A stretch of 64,000 bases of DNA from Oncomelania hupensis (Eukaryota > Mollusca > Gastropoda > Littorinimorpha > Pomatiopsidae). The notes under the pieces are model-generated. The model did no database searches, had not been told where the DNA came from, and worked only from the letters and a program-made list of their open reading frames with translations. The DNA lies in NCBI GenBank assembly GCA_036898135.1, contig CM072515.1, positions 47,521,645 to 47,585,644 of the forward strand, given 5' to 3'. Position numbers and translations under genes: made by a program. Of the stretch, positions 1-10,133 are shown one piece after another (the first letter of the stretch is position 1; each line of letters starts with the position of its first letter).

Positions 1-1841
1 TGTTTGAAAGCGCCAGTTGCGAAAATTCATGTCAACACCCCTTTCTACATAGGCGAAGTAGAAGCGGTTTGCCTGAAAAAGCCGCTATACGATTTGATGA
101 TCGGGAACATCGACGGCGCGAGACGACCCGACGACCCCGACCCAGAGTGGAGTCCTGCCTCAACCCAACGCGTCGAAGTTGTGGAGGAGGATCCATTGCC
201 ATTTCCCGATGGAGACCTTACAGAGCTGCTACGGGACAATGTGGTTACTCCGGCTCAGCCTTGCCGACCAGAGATCGTCAGTGCTGTTACTACCAGGGCC
301 CAGGCCAAGAGAGACAAGATGTCTACGCCACTGAAGGTCGCCGACAACTCTAAAGCTGCCATCGTGGACAGAGATAAGCTGATCCAGCTCCAGGAAGCTG
401 ACAGCACTTTAAACAAGTACAGGAACCGCCAAGACCACGTGACCAAGGGCAGTGGCACGGTCTATTTTGAGGTGAAGGCCAAGATCCTGTACCGAATCTT
501 CCAGCACCCGAGGGTCAACGGAGGGAAACCACTACGTCAAGTATTGGTACCGTTACCCCTAAGGCGCCAAGTGATGGAAGTAGCTCACGACTCTATCATG
601 GGAGGTCACCTAGGCATCAAGAAGACGTCAGACAGAATCCAGGCGGTGTTCTACTGGCCAGGACTTCATGCGGACGTCAGCCGTTTCTGTCGATCATGTG
701 ACATTTGCCAGAAGACCATACCTCGAGGAAGGGTCCCTAAAGTGCCAATGCAGAGAATGCCTTTGATCGACCGACCTTTCAAGAGGGTGGCCTTAGACTT
801 AATCGGCGAAATAAGACCTCCGAGTGAAGAAGGTCATCGATGGGTACTGACTTTAGTAGACTATGCGACTCGGTACCCAGAAGCAGTGCCACTGAAGAAG
901 ATTGACACTGAAACTGTAGCAGAGGCACTGGTGGACATGTTCAGTAGACTTGGAGTGCCTGAAGAAATTCTGACAGACCTCGGGACGCAGTTCGTCTCTG
1001 ACTGCATGAAGGAGGTCAACAGACTGCTGAGCATCCGGCATTTGACTACGACACCCTACCATCCAATGTGCAACGGGCTCGTCGAAAAGTTCAATGCTAC
1101 GCTGAAGTCCACCCTGAAGAAACTGTGCAGCGAGCAGCCCAGACAATGGCATCGCTACATCAACGCCCTACTTTTCGCCTACAGAGAAGTACCGCAGGAG
1201 TCCACCGGCTTTTCTCCGTTCGAGCTGCTGTACGGAAGAACCATCCGAGGGCCGATGCACATCCTAAAAGAACTGTGGACGAAAGAAGTAGACACCCCAG
1301 AGGTGAAGAACAGCTACCAGTACGTGTTTGAGCTACGGGAGAAGCTGGAGCAGACTCTCGAGATAGCCAGAGAAAACCTGAAGAAGTCCCAGGACTGTGG
1401 AAAGCACTACTATGACCGTAGGGCTGTGAACAGGAAGTTTAAACCTGGCAACAAAGTGCTGGTGCTGCTACCTACTGATCACAATAAGTTGCTGATGCAG
1501 TGGAAAGGCCCGTACGAAGTGGAGACCGTGGTGGGAATCAACGACTACAATGTGAAGGTCGGCCAGCATTCCAAGATATACCACGCCAACCTCCTTAAGC
1601 TGTACGTGGAAAGGCCATCAGAGACTGTGCACGCAGCCACAGCAGCTGTGACCGACGACAGCTTTGACAGCGAAGAACTGTTGGAACTGGGAGACTTCCA
1701 TAGCAAAGAAGGCATCGATGACGTTAAGCTAGGACCAGGCTTGACGGAAGGTCAAAAGTTGGAGCTCAAGGACCTTATGGGCGAATTTCCCCATAGCTTC
1801 AGTGATGTCCCAGGCTCTACGACTCTGGTCGAACATGAAGT
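1..1841 (+). pseudogene. Element A pol: protease end, integrase, RT start
   Basis: An open frame runs from the window edge to the element B insertion. Counting residues from base 4: the first ~40 resemble the end of a retropepsin (PLYDLMIGN). An HHCC zinc-binding module follows (H195, H202, C232, C235). The integrase core has D265, D325 and E361, giving the D,D-35-E spacing of active integrases. A GPY/F-type C-terminal module sits near 490-545 (WKGPYEVE). The last residues before 1841 (SDVPGSTTLVEHEV) match the N-terminal start of gypsy RT. The frame continues 50 codons into the inserted LTR, which is accidental. The integrase looks undamaged, but the RT core is absent on both sides of the insertion. 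Confidence 0.82.
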
Positions 1842-3376
1842 TGTCACGAACTGGCTAGTTTTAACTCTGCTTGTTGACTATTTAGCCATGTGTAGTCTTT
1901 GTAACAGTAGAGAGTCAGTAGATTACACAGCAGCAATTAAAGGCCACACACAGCGAGCTAGCCACACACAACGCAGTGAGTCAGCACTTGAGCTTTGAAT
2001 TTGACCGTTTTAACCAATGAGAGCTCAGCTTAGCGGGTAGAGCAGTTTTACTGTGTCAGATCCTAGCACAGTTTGAATCAGTCGTGTGTGAGACGAGGAA
2101 GAGTCAACATCTCCACAGTTAGAGAAATCTCTTCACTCATAGACCAGGAAGCAGGACTTTAGAATCTTAGAATTCTCTCAAGTCATCACGGGCCTGAACT
2201 TGTCAAACAGGTAAATGAACACCCTTCTGTTTCATCGTGATATATTTATATTATTGTTGAAATTATGTTTGAAGAATTTGCTATGCATAAATGTGAATTG
2301 TTAATCCGAATTTGCCGTACCACGTGGAAGAGCCTACCACGAGGCGAAACCCGACCGGTTACGCCGCCATGTTGTATCCCGTACGGAACCACTGTTGTTT
2401 AACTTATATGTATGTTTGCAGACCAGTGGCTGTACCACTGAATGTTTATATTATTATTAATTCTGTATGTGTATAGTTAGACACGATTGATATTTATGTA
2501 TGTATAGGAATTTAGAGTGAGATTCCAGTGGACCCCGGAAGTAGCAGAATGTTCGTCGCTTATGTATAGAGGTGGAGCTATCACTGAGGGCTACTTTGGC
2601 TTTCAGTGAGACGCTCTGCACAAACCGATTATTCAGGGTTGTGCAGAATTTCGTCTCTTATATTACAGACGAGCAGGCGAGCTATCCCGAGCTATCCCGA
2701 GCTATCCTGTGCACCCCACTCCACAGAAACGACTAGTTGGTTGAGGAGCCTCTAACGCACAAGTCGGAAAGAGCTACCTTGAAAAACACCCTGTCAGACC
2801 CCACAGCGTGGCAAGGGAACCCAACTACACAACGACAAAGGTGTACCAGAAGCTACCTCACAGAAGGACTTCGACCGCACCATCAGAAAGTTAAGTGTAA
2901 TCGACGAAGGTGCACTTAAACTCTTCAGAAACTGTAAAACGGACCACAGTAGTCCAACTCTTCAGAAACTGTAAAACGGACCACAGTAGTCCAAATCTAC
3001 ATGCAAAGTAATAGCAAGTGCCCGAGGAAGATATAACAGCTGCCTAGACTATCAGCGATCGAACTATTAGCTGACTGAGACTTTTTAAGTTAGATTAGTA
3101 CTTAGAGAACCTTGTATAGAGTAGAAGAAATAAATGTGTGACTTTAACTGTTATCAAGTGGCTGGACTACATATGATTCATAGCCGTGTGAAAGCTAGTG
3201 TGACAGTAATCTTTTACCATTTTTCTATCTATCTCTGTACCCCAACCTTAACACAGAACGAGCTAAACAAATAAATTTATTAAAGTAATTCATAGGGTGA
3301 CTTACTAGCAGTTCCCACCGAATAAACGTGAGGGTCCATAATTCCATTGTGCAGAGCCCATAAACCCCACGTGACA
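1842..3376 (+). repeat. 5' LTR of element B
   Basis: 1535-bp long terminal repeat with 7-bp inverted termini TGTCACG/CGTGACA. It repeats almost exactly at 7489-9028. It contains an 11-bp unit in tandem near 2680-2706 (GAGCTATCCC-like), a 37-bp tandem duplication near 2920-2995, and an AATAAA near 3130 that could be the polyadenylation signal. Short frames inside it, such as the 60-codon one at 2737-2919, occur in both LTRs and show no sign of being genes. Confidence 0.93.
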
Positions 3377-3742
3377 CTTTAATTGGCGAGCCTAGCTAGG
3401 ATCTGTGTATAATAGGAATTGGGTATAACCGGACCTAAGTACAATAAAATTAGATAACAGTAGAGGTAGAATAACTTAGAATACTTGTAACAAGGACTGA
3501 TGAGTTTGGTGCACTATTCTTTACTTAAAAACTTTTTTTGCTTCAAATATTTTTGTGCCTGTATGTTGCATTGTTCTTTTGCAGGTTTTGCTTAAGTAAC
3601 TGTTGTATGCCATTTGACTCTTGTTTTATTCTATTAGTGATTACGAATTTGATTGTCTTTGCATTGTTGTTATTGACTTGCAATATTGCTAGTGTTTTGG
3701 TATTCCACGTGATTCAGAGGTTGTTCATAGACACTTTTGACA
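3377..3742 (+). other. 5' leader of element B with probable primer-binding site
   Basis: Between the 5' LTR and the gag start. The primer-binding site should lie directly after the LTR; the ATTGGCGAGCC segment starting near 3381 is the candidate. I cannot assign the priming tRNA by eye. The remainder is T-rich leader without a recognisable gene. Confidence 0.5.
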
Positions 3743-5030
3743 ATGTCGGACCCAGTGGCCTTGAGATTGCGTTTCAAGGAATTAGGGGAAGCTTTACACT
3801 TACCAGGGGGAGACCTAATTGCGTATATCAATGCAGAGGTAGAGAAGCAGGAGGCTAAGGCAGAGAGAGCAGCAGAGAGAGAGGCGAAGAAACTCGAAGC
3901 GGCAGAGAGAGCTGCAGAGAGAGAACAGAAAAAAGCAGAACTAGAAGCAGCAAGAGAGGCGAAGAAATTAGAATTAGAAGCAGAGCAGAAGAAATTAGAA
4001 GCAGAGCAGAAGAAATTAGAAGCAGAGCAGAAGAAACTAGAATTAGAAGGAGAACAGAAGAAGGCAGCATTAGCAGCAGAGAGAGAAGCAGAAGTTAGGA
4101 AATGGGAGTATGAGCGGGCAGAAAAGGAAAAAAGACAGACAGCATGAGTTAGAGCTAAGAAGATTGGGATCAGGAGCTTCAAGTTCTTCCTCAACCCCTT
4201 CCCACTCAGATCAGCTAGAGGTAGCATCCAACCCTGTACAAGGAATGTCATTTCCACTGGGAACATTCAATGAGAGAGAAGAAGGTCTAGATCTCTATTT
4301 GACTAGGTTTGAGCGTCTAGCAACAGAGTATAAACTAGATCCCACTCATTGGTCTTTCAAGCTTAGTCAAGGGCTTAGAGGAAAGGCTTATGACATCTAC
4401 AGTAAGCTACCGACTGACAGAGTGACGGACTATCACAAGGTAAAAGAGGCACTCCTAACGGGATTCGAACTGACAGGAGAATGCTATCGGCAAAAATTGC
4501 GCACCAATCGGAGAGTGAAAGGAGAGAGCTATGCGCAGTTCGCGGATCGGTTGTCCACAACGCTGGATGTGGATTAGCCAGTCAGCCACGGCTAAGACGT
4601 ATGATGGACTGACAGAACTGTTAGTATGGGAACAGCTACGGGAAACCATGACCCCCGAGCTGAGAACATTCTCAGTAGAGCAGGGCGCGGAAAGACTAGA
4701 AGATCTGGTCAAGGTCGCAGATAGGTACGTGGCCGCACACGGAGAAGCCAAGAGCTTCAGGCGAGACCTAAAGCCTAACGGGAAAGAGGCACAGAAACGA
4801 AGCCCTAACCGGGAAGAGCGCACCGCGAATAAGCCGAATAACCCCAGACCTGGGCAAATTAAAGGACCCAACACGGAATTCGGGAAAAGAGGTCCTGCAG
4901 AACAGAGACGGTATTGCTCGTTCTGCAACAGAAACAATCACTCCACCGCAGAATGTTTCAAGTTGGCCGCACAACGTAGGGAAGAGCGCGAAAGCCGGCC
5001 AGCGCACAGAGTTCTAACTCAAAGCAGCGG
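3743..5030 (+). pseudogene. Element B gag (frameshifted)
   Basis: Gag starts at ATG 3743 (MSDPVALRLRF). Residues ~35-130 form a highly charged Glu/Lys/Ala-rich coiled coil built from repeats of the type EAEQKKL. The frame shifts near 4135, in an A-rich run, and again near 4560. The continuing frames encode a retrotransposon Gag/SCAN-like helical region (SFPLGTFNEREEGLDLYLTR onward) and then a zinc knuckle of form C-x2-C-x4-H-x4-C at about 4916-4960. Two 1-nt-type indels break the protein. Gag would coat the RNA and build the particle. A programmed frameshift is possible at the first site, but the second cannot be explained that way. Confidence 0.78.
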
Positions 5031-6690
5031 TAACAAGCCACACACGATCGGAGATCACCCATCGGTGACAGACACGGTCAAGGTCAACGGAAAAGAAGCG
5101 AACTGTCTGTATGACACAGGTCTATCATACGACGCGATAGTTAGCGAATCTCTTGTATCGCGCGCGGACCTGACAGACAAGACAGTCGACTTACAAGGAG
5201 CAGACTTGACGAAACCGACGACTACTTGCCCAATAGCTTGGATAGAAGTAGAGAGTAGGTACGTCACAGGACGAATCCAAGCAGCTGTTTTACAGAAACC
5301 CCTGTATGATCTAGTGCTAGGTTGTAGGTATGTGTTCTTAGGCACGCCCCCTAAAACTGTAGAGATAGCTGCAGTGCAAACCAGGGCCCAAGCTAAAACC
5401 CAACCACCCCAGCCCGAGTTCGCTCCGAATCCAGGACTAGAAGAGATCAAAACAGCACAGAAAGAAGACACCTCGATAGCGAAGTGCTTCCAGAAGCTAC
5501 CCAAGGCGCACACACCCCCGCACAAGGGAGACTTCTACATGGAAGAGGGAGTTCTTCATCGACAAGGAGATGGAGATCACACCCAACTAGTACTACCAGC
5601 CACCCTTCGAGCCCAAGTACTAGAATTAGGCCACAGCATGCCACTCAGCGGACACATGGGAATTGGAGCCACAGTGCAGAGAATCAGCGCACACTACTAT
5701 TGGCCAGGAATCACGGAGGATGTCAAGCGCTACGTGAAATCTTGCCACCAATGTCAACGATATTCCCCGCGACATCACACCGTACCAGTTACCTTAGGAC
5801 CATCAGTAGTAGTCGGCGTGCCATTCCAGCAAGTCTCAGTAGACATAGTAGGACCACTGCCCATGACCAAGAAGCGGAACAGATTTCTACTCACACTCGT
5901 CGACGCATGTACGATGTGGTGCGAAGCAGTCCCGTTGCCAGCGATCGACACCAAGAAGATCGCAGATGCACTCATCGCCATCTTTACCAGAGTCGGATTC
6001 CCGGACAGCATTAGAACGGACAACGGATCTCAGTTCACCGGCCGCCTGATGCAAGACGTGTTCGAGTTGATACAAGTTCATCACATTCGCACACCACCAT
6101 ACCACCCCGCCAGCAACGGACAAGTAGAAAGACTGAATGGAACCCTTCTCACCATCCTCAGGAAAGTCGCCGACGACAATCCAGAAGCGTGGGACACCTA
6201 CGTGAATGCGGCACTGTTCGCATATAGAGAAACGCCCCATGCAGCCACAGGCTACACCCCGTCAACATTGCTATTCGGCAGACCTCTAGCAGGACCGCTA
6301 GAAGCCCTACGCAGAAGTTGGACGGAAGCCAAGATAGACGACACACCACGAGGTGCCACCAAGTACGTCGCAGACCTGCAGGAAACCCTTAAAGCAACGT
6401 GGAAGAAAGCTGGTGAAGCTCTGAAGAAGGCAAGAGCCCGTCAGGCGAAGTACTACAACCGCCACGCGAAGGACAGAGAACTGCAAGTCGGCGATCAAGT
6501 GCTACTCTTACTTCCAAGTGGAACCAACAAGCTGGACATCGCTTGGAGAGGACCGTACCGGGTGACTGCCAAGAAATCCAAGACAGTCTACCAAGTAGAG
6601 GTGAACGGGAGAGCCCGATACCACCACATCAATCTCCTCAAGAAATACACGGACCGACCAGCGACCCCCGGCACACACACATGGATGGCC
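5031..6690 (+). pseudogene. Element B protease and integrase
   Basis: One open frame continues from late gag. A retropepsin segment shows the catalytic DTG (LYDTGLS, near 5110) and ends with YDLVLG near 5320. An HHCC module follows at about 5630-5760 (CHQCQR at its end). The integrase core follows: D in VSVDIVG near 5840, D in RTDNGSQF near 6020, E in GQVERLNG near 6128. A GPY/F-type module (WRGPYRVT) lies near 6545. Integrase lies directly after protease with no RT or RNase H between them, the reverse of standard Ty3/gypsy order. The frame stays open beyond 6690 to 7335 but from there it reads RNase H DNA out of frame. Confidence 0.83.
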
Positions 6691-6701
6691 ATCGCCATCG
6701 C

Positions 6702-7321
6702 GGAAGAAGTTCATCCCCAACTTCAACAGCATCGCCGTACCACTGACAAATGGAACCCGGAAAATCGCCCCGGACAAAGTAGTTTGGACAGCCGAATGCG
6801 AGACAGCATTCCAAACACTCAAGGACAGAATGACATCGGCGCCAGTACTCCACCTACCCGATTTGACTCAGCCATTCGTTCTTCGCACCGACGCAAGCGA
6901 CTTAGGCCTCGGAGCAGTACTGCTACAGCGCGACCCCAAGAATGCAGAGACGCTATTCCCTGTCGCCTACGCCAGCAGAAAATTGAGACCCGCCGAGACC
7001 CACTACGCCACGTCGGAGAAAGAATGTCTTGGACTAGTCTGGGCCATACAGAAATTCCAACTCTACCTGTATGGGACCCACTTCACAGCTCAGGTGGACC
7101 ACCAACCACTATCGTTCCTGGCAGCCTCCAAGTCTTTGAACTCTCGCCTGATGCGATGGGCACTCACCCTTCAGGCATACTCATTCCAAATCGAATACAT
7201 CCCCGGCAAGGAGAACCACGGAGCCGACTACCTCAGTCGCCATCTCGTGGAGGACACAGCAGCTGTCGCCCACCCAACACAACTAAGGGCCACAGCACCA
7301 GAATTCGTCCCCGCCCAGTAA
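6702..7321 (+). pseudogene. Element B RT remnant and RNase H
   Basis: In frame 2 (the preceding integrase is in frame 1) the sequence enters at the very end of RT (KKFIPNFNSIAVPL) and continues through the usual connection (VVWTAECETAF) into RNase H. RNase H acidic residues are visible: TDASDLGLGAV, the EKE of ATSEKECL, the D of VDHQPL, and the D of GADYLSRH. It ends with a stop at 7319-7321. About the first four fifths of RT, including the catalytic YxDD, is deleted between 6690 and 6702, and the junction is out of frame. Confidence 0.83.
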
Positions 7322-7488
7322 AACCCTGTCACTAGTGTCCATAGCTACCTGGCACGGCATTGCAGCTCAGGTAGAGCAACTTAATTAGTTTGTAAAAAGG
7401 ACCCTAGGATAGTGCAGCGTTAAACTAGGCTCTGTAGTAGAAAAAGGTCGAATCCAGTAGTCATCGCCTTTTTTCAGTTGAGGGAGCC
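7322..7488 (+). other. Element B 3' untranslated stretch
   Basis: 167 bp between the RNase H stop and the 3' LTR. A short purine tract (GAGGGAG) immediately before TGTCACG is the likely polypurine tract. No coding signal. Confidence 0.55.
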
Positions 7489-9028
7489 TGTCACGAACTG
7501 GCTAGTTTTAACTCTGCTTGTTGACTATTTAGCCATGTGTAGTCTTTGTAACAGTAGAGAGTCAGTAGATTACACAGCAGCAATTAAAGGCCACACACAG
7601 CGAGCTAGCCACACACAACGCAGTGAGTCAGCACTTGAGCTTTGAATTTGACCGTTTTAACCAATGAGAGCTCAGCTTAGCGGGTAGAGCAGTTTTACTG
7701 TGTCAGATCCTAGCACAGTTTGAATCAGTCGTGTGTGAGACGAGGAAGAGTCAACATCTCCACAGTTAGAGAAATCTCTTCACTCATAGACCAGGAAGCA
7801 GGACTTTAGAATCTTAGAATTCTCTCAAGTCATCACGGGCCTGAACTTGTCAAACAGGTAAATGAACACCCTTCTGTTTCATCGTGATATATTTATATTA
7901 TTGTTGAAATTATGTTTGAAGAATTTGCTATGCATAAATGTGAAGTGTTAATCCGAATTTGCCGTACCACGTGGAAGAGCCTACCACGAGGCGAAACCCG
8001 ACCGGTTACGCCGCCATGTTGTATCCCGTACGGAACCACTGTTGTTTAACTTATATGTATGTTTGCAGACCAGTGGCTGTACCACTGAATGTTTATATTA
8101 TTATTAATTCTGTATGTGTATAGTTAGGACACGATTGATATTTATGTATGTATAGGAATTTAGAGTGAGATTCCAGTGGACCCCGGAAGTAGCAGAATGT
8201 TCGTCGCTTATGTATAGAGATGTGGAGCTATCACTGAGGGCTACTTTGGCTTTCAGTGAGACGCTCTGCACAAACCGATTATTCAGGGTTGTGCAGAATT
8301 TCGTCTCTTATATTACAGACGAGCAGGCGAGCTATCCCGAGCTATCCCGAGCTATCCTGTGCACCCCACTCCACAGAAACGACTAGTTGGTTGAGGAGCC
8401 TCTAACGCACAAGTCGGAAAGAGCTACCTTGAAAAACACCCTGTCAGACCCCACAGCGTGGCAAGGGAACCCAACTACACAACGACAAAGGTGTACCAGA
8501 AGCTACCTCACAGAAGGACTTCGACCGCACCATCAGAAAGTTAAGTGTAATCGACGAAGGTGCACTTAAACTCTTCAGAAACTGTAAAACGGACCACAGT
8601 AGTCCAACTCTTCAGAAACTGTAAAACGGATCACAGTAGTCCAAATCTACATGCAAAGTAATAGCAAGTGCCCGAGGAAGATATAACAGCTGCCTAGACT
8701 ATCAGCGATCGAACTATTAGCAGTGACTGAGACTTTTTAAGTTAGATTAGTACTTAGAGAACCTTGTATAGAGTAGAAGAAATAAATGTGTGACTTTAAC
8801 TGTTATCAAGTGGCTGGACTACATATGATTCATAGCCGTGTGAAAGCTAGTGTGACAGTAATCTTTTACCATTTTTCTATCTATCTCTGTACCCCAACCT
8901 TAACACAGAACGAGCTAAACAAATAAATTTATTAAAGTAATTCATAGGGTGACTTACTAGCAGTTCCCACCGAATAAACGTGAGGGTCCATAATTCCATT
9001 GTGCAGAGCCCATAAACCCCACGTGACA
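7489..9028 (+). repeat. 3' LTR of element B
   Basis: 1540-bp copy of the LTR at 1842-3376 with the same termini. The visible differences are single-base changes near 7945 and 8632 and three insertions totalling 5 nt, which account exactly for the length difference. Confidence 0.93.
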
Positions 9029-9294
9029 AAGTCCACACCCAGACCTGGAAGAAGCATCTGCAGACCTTGAGGGAGCTGTTCCACCGTCCCGCAGAAGCCA
9101 ACCTGACCGTGAGCCCCAGCGAATGCATTCTGGGAGCTGACAACCTCGACTGCGTCGGACATCCGACGGGAGAGGAAGACAACGGAGGATGCACTGACTC
9201 CAGGAAAGCCCACGAGATCACTGTCTTTGACCCTGGGCCGATGACGACCGCAACTGACGAGGGCGTCGTTTCCTTGCGGTTGAAAGAACATTGA
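9029..9294 (+). pseudogene. Element A RT fragment downstream of the nested insertion
   Basis: The frame encodes the region that follows the catalytic YxDD of gypsy RT (HTQTWKKHLQTLRELF, then ANLTVSPSECILGADNLD). If element B and one AAGT copy are removed, this joins in frame to the RT start at 1841, skipping the whole catalytic centre. The reading ends at TGA 9292-9294 in sequence unrelated to RT, so RNase H was also lost. Confidence 0.78.
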
Positions 9295-9493
9295 CTGTGT
9301 GAATGAACTGTGAACATTGACAGTATCCAGAAAGACTTGCGGATGAAAAACATGGACTCTGTGTATATAAACTGAGAACATTGACAGTAAATGAGACAGT
9401 CTGAAGTAAGTTTTAATTCTGTACATTGTTTGTGCATTACGTTTCAACGTTGTTGAAAGAAATTAGGTAAATTTCTTCTTGAGTGGGGGGTTA
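9295..9493 (+). other. Element A 3' untranslated stretch and polypurine tract
   Basis: Contains two related short segments (GAACATTGACAGTA-like near 9312 and 9371) and a G-rich tract GAGTGGGGGG at 9481-9490 just before the LTR. No coding signal. Confidence 0.55.
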
Positions 9494-10133
9494 TGTTACG
9501 TTGAAACGCGTACGAAAGTATGTCGAAAGCGCGCGCGATAGATCTAATCGTTTCGTTTTGCAAAGTATTCAATAATGGAGTTTATTTACCTTTGATTTGA
9601 GTTTGCATTGTTGTTAGGAGAGGCTTTGTATAACGTTGATGATTTGCGTTAGTCGATATTGTTGAAGAATTTTCTGGATCTGCATGTTTATTACTGTCGA
9701 TAGAAATTTCCCGATGGATATCGAAGGTCGTGAATGTTCCCGGAAGTAGAGGAAATGTGTATGACGTAAGCCAGTGATGACGATCTTTAGTTCGATTGGT
9801 GGCAGTGCGTCATTTCTACCGTGTACCAAATTGTTCGAGAAGAGAGAGAGGTTATTTAATCGTGTGAAGAGTTGCTGTTGAGAGATAGTAAAGTTGTTGA
9901 TAGTGATTTAAAGAGTTGCTGTGAAAGTTGTTGAGTTGAGTTGAGAATTGTATGCAGTTGTTGATGTGTGCTGAATAAAAGCGGAAAACTTCATACGTCG
10001 ACTTTGTGACTTGTATGCTGTTTGGACGGGTTGCGTGGATAAACGAATCTGAGTTACACAACTATCAGGAATTCAAGCATCGGGGCTGAATCAGATACTG
10101 ATAGAAAACACCATCATCGAACAGAGTGTAACA
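9494..10133 (+). repeat. 3' LTR of element A
   Basis: 640-bp LTR starting TGTTACGTTGAAACGCG and ending GAGTGTAACA. It contains AATAAA near 9973 and a conserved GCATCGGGGCTGAATC near the end. Related LTR copies occur at 50635-51301 (solo), 32453-33016 (diverged) and, reversed, at about 29995-30440. Confidence 0.88.

Larger units (their letters stand above)
1842..9028 (+). mobile_element. LTR retrotransposon B (Gmr1-like), full length but RT-deleted, nested in A
   Basis: A complete insertion with two long LTRs (1842-3376 and 7489-9028), both starting TGTCACG and ending CGTGACA. It is flanked by the direct repeat AAGT (1838-1841 and 9029-9032). Internal order is gag, protease, integrase, a remnant of the RT C-terminus, RNase H. 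The LTRs differ by about two substitutions and three small indels over 1.54 kb, so the insertion is recent. Frameshifts in gag and the lost RT mean it cannot encode its own replication; any mobility would have needed proteins in trans. Confidence 0.88.
1..10133 (+). mobile_element. LTR retrotransposon A (Gmr1-like), 5' end outside window, split by element B
   Basis: Element A runs off the left edge and is visible as two pieces, 1-1841 and 9033-10133, separated by element B. The left piece carries the end of a protease, a full integrase and the first residues of reverse transcriptase. The right piece carries a later RT segment, a short 3' untranslated stretch, a G-rich tract just before 9494 and a 640-bp 3' LTR. 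Integrase before RT is the order known for Gmr1-type Ty3/gypsy elements. No RNase H domain is visible and most of RT is missing, so A is a deletion derivative. Its 3' LTR abuts an RTE-like LINE at 10134, so A probably inserted into that LINE. Confidence 0.8.

Noticed and set aside
2737..2919. 60-codon frame in the element B LTR (also 8387-8569)
   Set aside because: Identical because the LTRs are copies of each other; no ATG context or homology supports a gene.
6690..7335. C-terminal extension of element B integrase in frame 1
   Set aside because: This DNA encodes RT end and RNase H in another frame; the frame 1 reading has no domain.
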